A stretch of DNA of 64,000 nucleotides from Microcoleus sp. AS-A8 (GTDB lineage: Bacteria; Cyanobacteriota; Cyanobacteriia; Cyanobacteriales; Coleofasciculaceae): assembly GCA_039962225.1 (NCBI GenBank), contig JAMPKV010000014.1, positions 1 to 64,000 of the forward strand, in the 5' to 3' direction. Below the pieces are notes generated by a model. That model saw only the letters and a list, made by a program, of their open reading frames with translations, did not search any database and was not told the origin of the DNA. The translations under genes were made by a program, and so were the position numbers. Shown piece after piece: positions 62,476 through 64,000 of this stretch. Position 1 is the first letter of the stretch. Every line of letters begins with the position of its first letter.

Positions 62476-62907
62476 CTCGTGCAAGAAGGCAGTAGACACA
62501 AGGCAGGAGGCAGAAGGGATATTGGTTGTACAGTAAGCTTTTTGACTTTTTTGAACTGGTGGGATATTTTCGCCGCGCTGCACTAGGCGCTACTGCTCTC
62601 GACGGCTACAGGTCAAGTAATGCCTGCGTTATCCTGCTTGAGAAGTACAACTTGAGCCAAGCATCCGGAATCAGCTTCTGCCATTTTGAAGCATTTCTAT
62701 AAGCAAGGCACGAAATTTACATCAGACTTATTGCATAAATGTTTAAGTTCATAGAGATAAGTTCTCTAGCGACGTAAATGCAATTCACTGAGTGCAATAA
62801 CTCTAGAATGTTGTGCCTGACGAACTGTTGACGAGTGACTGGTTTTTAGAGTTTCCTCTGTCAGTTCAATCATTCAACTTTTACAGATTGTTTTGAGGTT
62901 TACTACT
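62476..62907. other. Intergenic region after the CbbY-like gene
   Basis: 432 bases with no gene I can support. Two GC-rich stretches near 62560-62610 have no coding frame. It should contain the promoter of the small membrane-protein gene that follows. Confidence 0.5.
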
Positions 62908-63249
62908 GTGACAACTGGAATATTTCCTTCGCCAGACCATCTACAACCTGAGGAAACAAGTGCAAAACAGCAACAACAGCCACTATCTTCGGCAGCCAAA
63001 CCCTCTTCATCGAAAAGTAAGCTAGAAGCTTTTGCTTTATTTTGTGTGCAGTATCCTAATTTTTTTAAATTTATCTTTCAGTGTCTTTTAACGGCCGTTA
63101 TTTTGGGTTTTTGTATGATTCAATTAGCTAAAGATTCAGAAAAAGATAATGCCTTATACTGGAGTGGTATAACGTCAATGATGGCGTGGTGGATGCCATC
63201 TCCTAACTCTGGGAAGAGTTCTTCATCCGAGAATAGCTCTGAATCTTAG
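62908..63249 (+). CDS. Small membrane protein, conserved hypothetical
   Basis: A 113-residue protein with a GTG start (GTGACAACTGG) and GAGG nine bases upstream; a TTG at 62893 in the same frame is less likely. It has a polar Gln/Ser-rich N-terminus, one membrane helix (FIFQCLLTAVILGFCMIQLA), and a Ser-rich tail (SGKSSSSENSSES). I recall proteins like it in other cyanobacteria with no known role. Its stop faces the converging sensor-kinase gene 25 bases away. Confidence 0.65.
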   Translation: MTTGIFPSPDHLQPEETSAKQQQQPLSSAAKPSSSKSKLEAFALFCVQYPNFFKFIFQCLLTAVILGFCMIQLAKDSEKDNALYWSGITSMMAWWMPSPNSGKSSSSENSSES

Positions 63250-63273
63250 GAAGCCAGGAAGTCTTTTGAACAG

Positions 63274-64000
63274 TTAATAGGTCTGATGGGAAGAGGATGT
63301 AATCGGTAGCGTAAACCAGAATTTTGCTCCTGTACCGGGATGACTCACCACTCCAATCTTTCCTCCATGAGCAGTAATGATTTGACGACAAATGTAGAGT
63401 CCTAAGCCAAAACCAAGCGATCGCTTAATTGAGGAACCTCGACGATACAAATCGAACAGGTGTTCACATTCTTCTGGAGCCATCCCCACCCCATCATCCT
63501 CAATACTAGAAACAACCAGAGTCCCTTCAATTTTGGCTTTTAGCTGCAATGTCAGTCCCGGTGGATTGTGATTTAACGCATTGGAAATCAAATTTTCAAA
63601 GACGCGCCACAGTTGTGTTGGATCGGCATTGATTTGGGGTAAATCGGTTGGAATTAAATTGCTCAGAGTGGCTTGATTTTTGGTGAGTATGGGTTCCAAG
63701 TCAGCAACAACTTCCTGACTAAAGGGGTACAGTTGTAGGGGTTGGCAGTGAATGACCATGCCTTTGACTTCATTGACTTGGGCTTCTAGGAGGGTGTTAA
63801 TTAAGTTGAGTTGGCGATCGCCACTTTGGATCATCCGTTCTAAAATCCGACGAGGCAGTTCAATCTTGTCCCCGGACTGCTGCTCTAAGTTCTTCAGCAC
63901 CATTAATGTTCCCGTTACGGGGTTACGCAGGTCATGAGAAACGGCGTGAAAAAAAACTCGTAGGGCTTCTTCTGAAAGTTTGCGAGCGGTAATATCTTCA
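63274..64000 (-). CDS. Sensor histidine kinase, C-terminal part (runs off the window)
   Basis: The frame is open from the stop at 63274 to the window edge. It carries EDITARKLSEEALRVF (end of a PAS domain), the H box FHAVSHDLRNPV, and a HATPase domain with NLISNALNHNP, IEDDGVGMAPEE and RSLGFGLGLYICRQI, ending GAKFWFTLPI. The kinase core looks complete; the input domains lie outside. An in-frame ATG at 63903 is inside the kinase and is not the start. Confidence 0.9.
   Translation of the reverse strand, partial: EDITARKLSEEALRVFFHAVSHDLRNPVTGTLMVLKNLEQQSGDKIELPRRILERMIQSGDRQLNLINTLLEAQVNEVKGMVIHCQPLQLYPFSQEVVADLEPILTKNQATLSNLIPTDLPQINADPTQLWRVFENLISNALNHNPPGLTLQLKAKIEGTLVVSSIEDDGVGMAPEECEHLFDLYRRGSSIKRSLGFGLGLYICRQIITAHGGKIGVVSHPGTGAKFWFTLPITSSSHQTY

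Noticed and set aside
1-64000. tRNA, rRNA, CRISPR array or prophage genes
   Set aside because: No tRNA-like cloverleaf or TTCGAATCC arm outside coding sequence, no regularly spaced direct repeats and no phage structural genes were seen by eye.

Overview
The window looks like chromosomal DNA of a cyanobacterium, probably a filamentous one of the Microcoleus/Coleofasciculus/Oscillatoria kind. The evidence is the dense scatter of HIP1 octamers (GCGATCGC), the cyanobacterial ndhA-ndhI-ndhG-ndhE order, a thylakoid CURT1/CAAD protein, a GTAN8TAC NtcA site, DUF4912 and DUF4336 proteins, heptanucleotide intergenic repeats and large multi-PAS hybrid kinases. I saw no tRNA, rRNA or CRISPR array. Taxonomic placement is inference from gene content only.

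Region by region. 1-5.6 kb is accessory: a cut-off IS701-type transposase, a 110-bp MITE-like element, an orphan antitoxin-like gene, a protein with a HEPN/Abi-like tail, a Uma2 nuclease, an EEP-fold hydrolase with a short partner, and a DUF4336 protein. 5.7-9.25 kb holds a two-gene unit: a RecQ-type helicase fused to a phosphoribosyltransferase-like domain, then a DprA-like SLOG protein. 9.4-12.5 kb is nirB-nirD (NAD(P)H nitrite reductase) with an upstream NtcA site. 13.5-16.7 kb has two tandem secreted Cys-rich paralogues and a glutamine-synthetase-family enzyme. 17.2-22.3 kb is a 1529-residue STAND NTPase with a predicted N-terminal nuclease (Avs-like), followed by a small partner gene. 22.6-26.3 kb has an M48-like membrane protein lacking its zinc motif, a candidate small RNA and a luciferase-like monooxygenase.

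26.8-32.7 kb is a signalling block in one orientation: hybrid histidine kinase, REC-GGDEF diguanylate cyclase and REC-PAS-adenylate cyclase. Stimuli could be converted to both c-di-GMP and cAMP. 33.0-34.8 kb has a 42-residue RebB (R-body)-like peptide gene followed by a TPR/spermidine-synthase-like fusion. 35-49.7 kb is mostly housekeeping: HNH nuclease, DHH phosphoesterase, SixA, citrate synthase, ndhAIGE, and leuC and leuD split by an LEA-like repeat protein and a methyltransferase. 49-64 kb carries a CYTH protein, CURT1, recF, a P-type Ca2+-type ATPase, a lipid kinase, a TpsB outer-membrane transporter without a visible TpsA, DUF4912, an exported superoxide dismutase, a CbbY-like HAD phosphatase, a small membrane protein and the C-terminal part of a sensor kinase.

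The best candidates for an under-described system are the RecQ-PRTase/DprA-like pair, the nuclease-STAND protein with its small partner, and the truncated RebB-like peptide gene. All functions are read from motifs; no database search was run.
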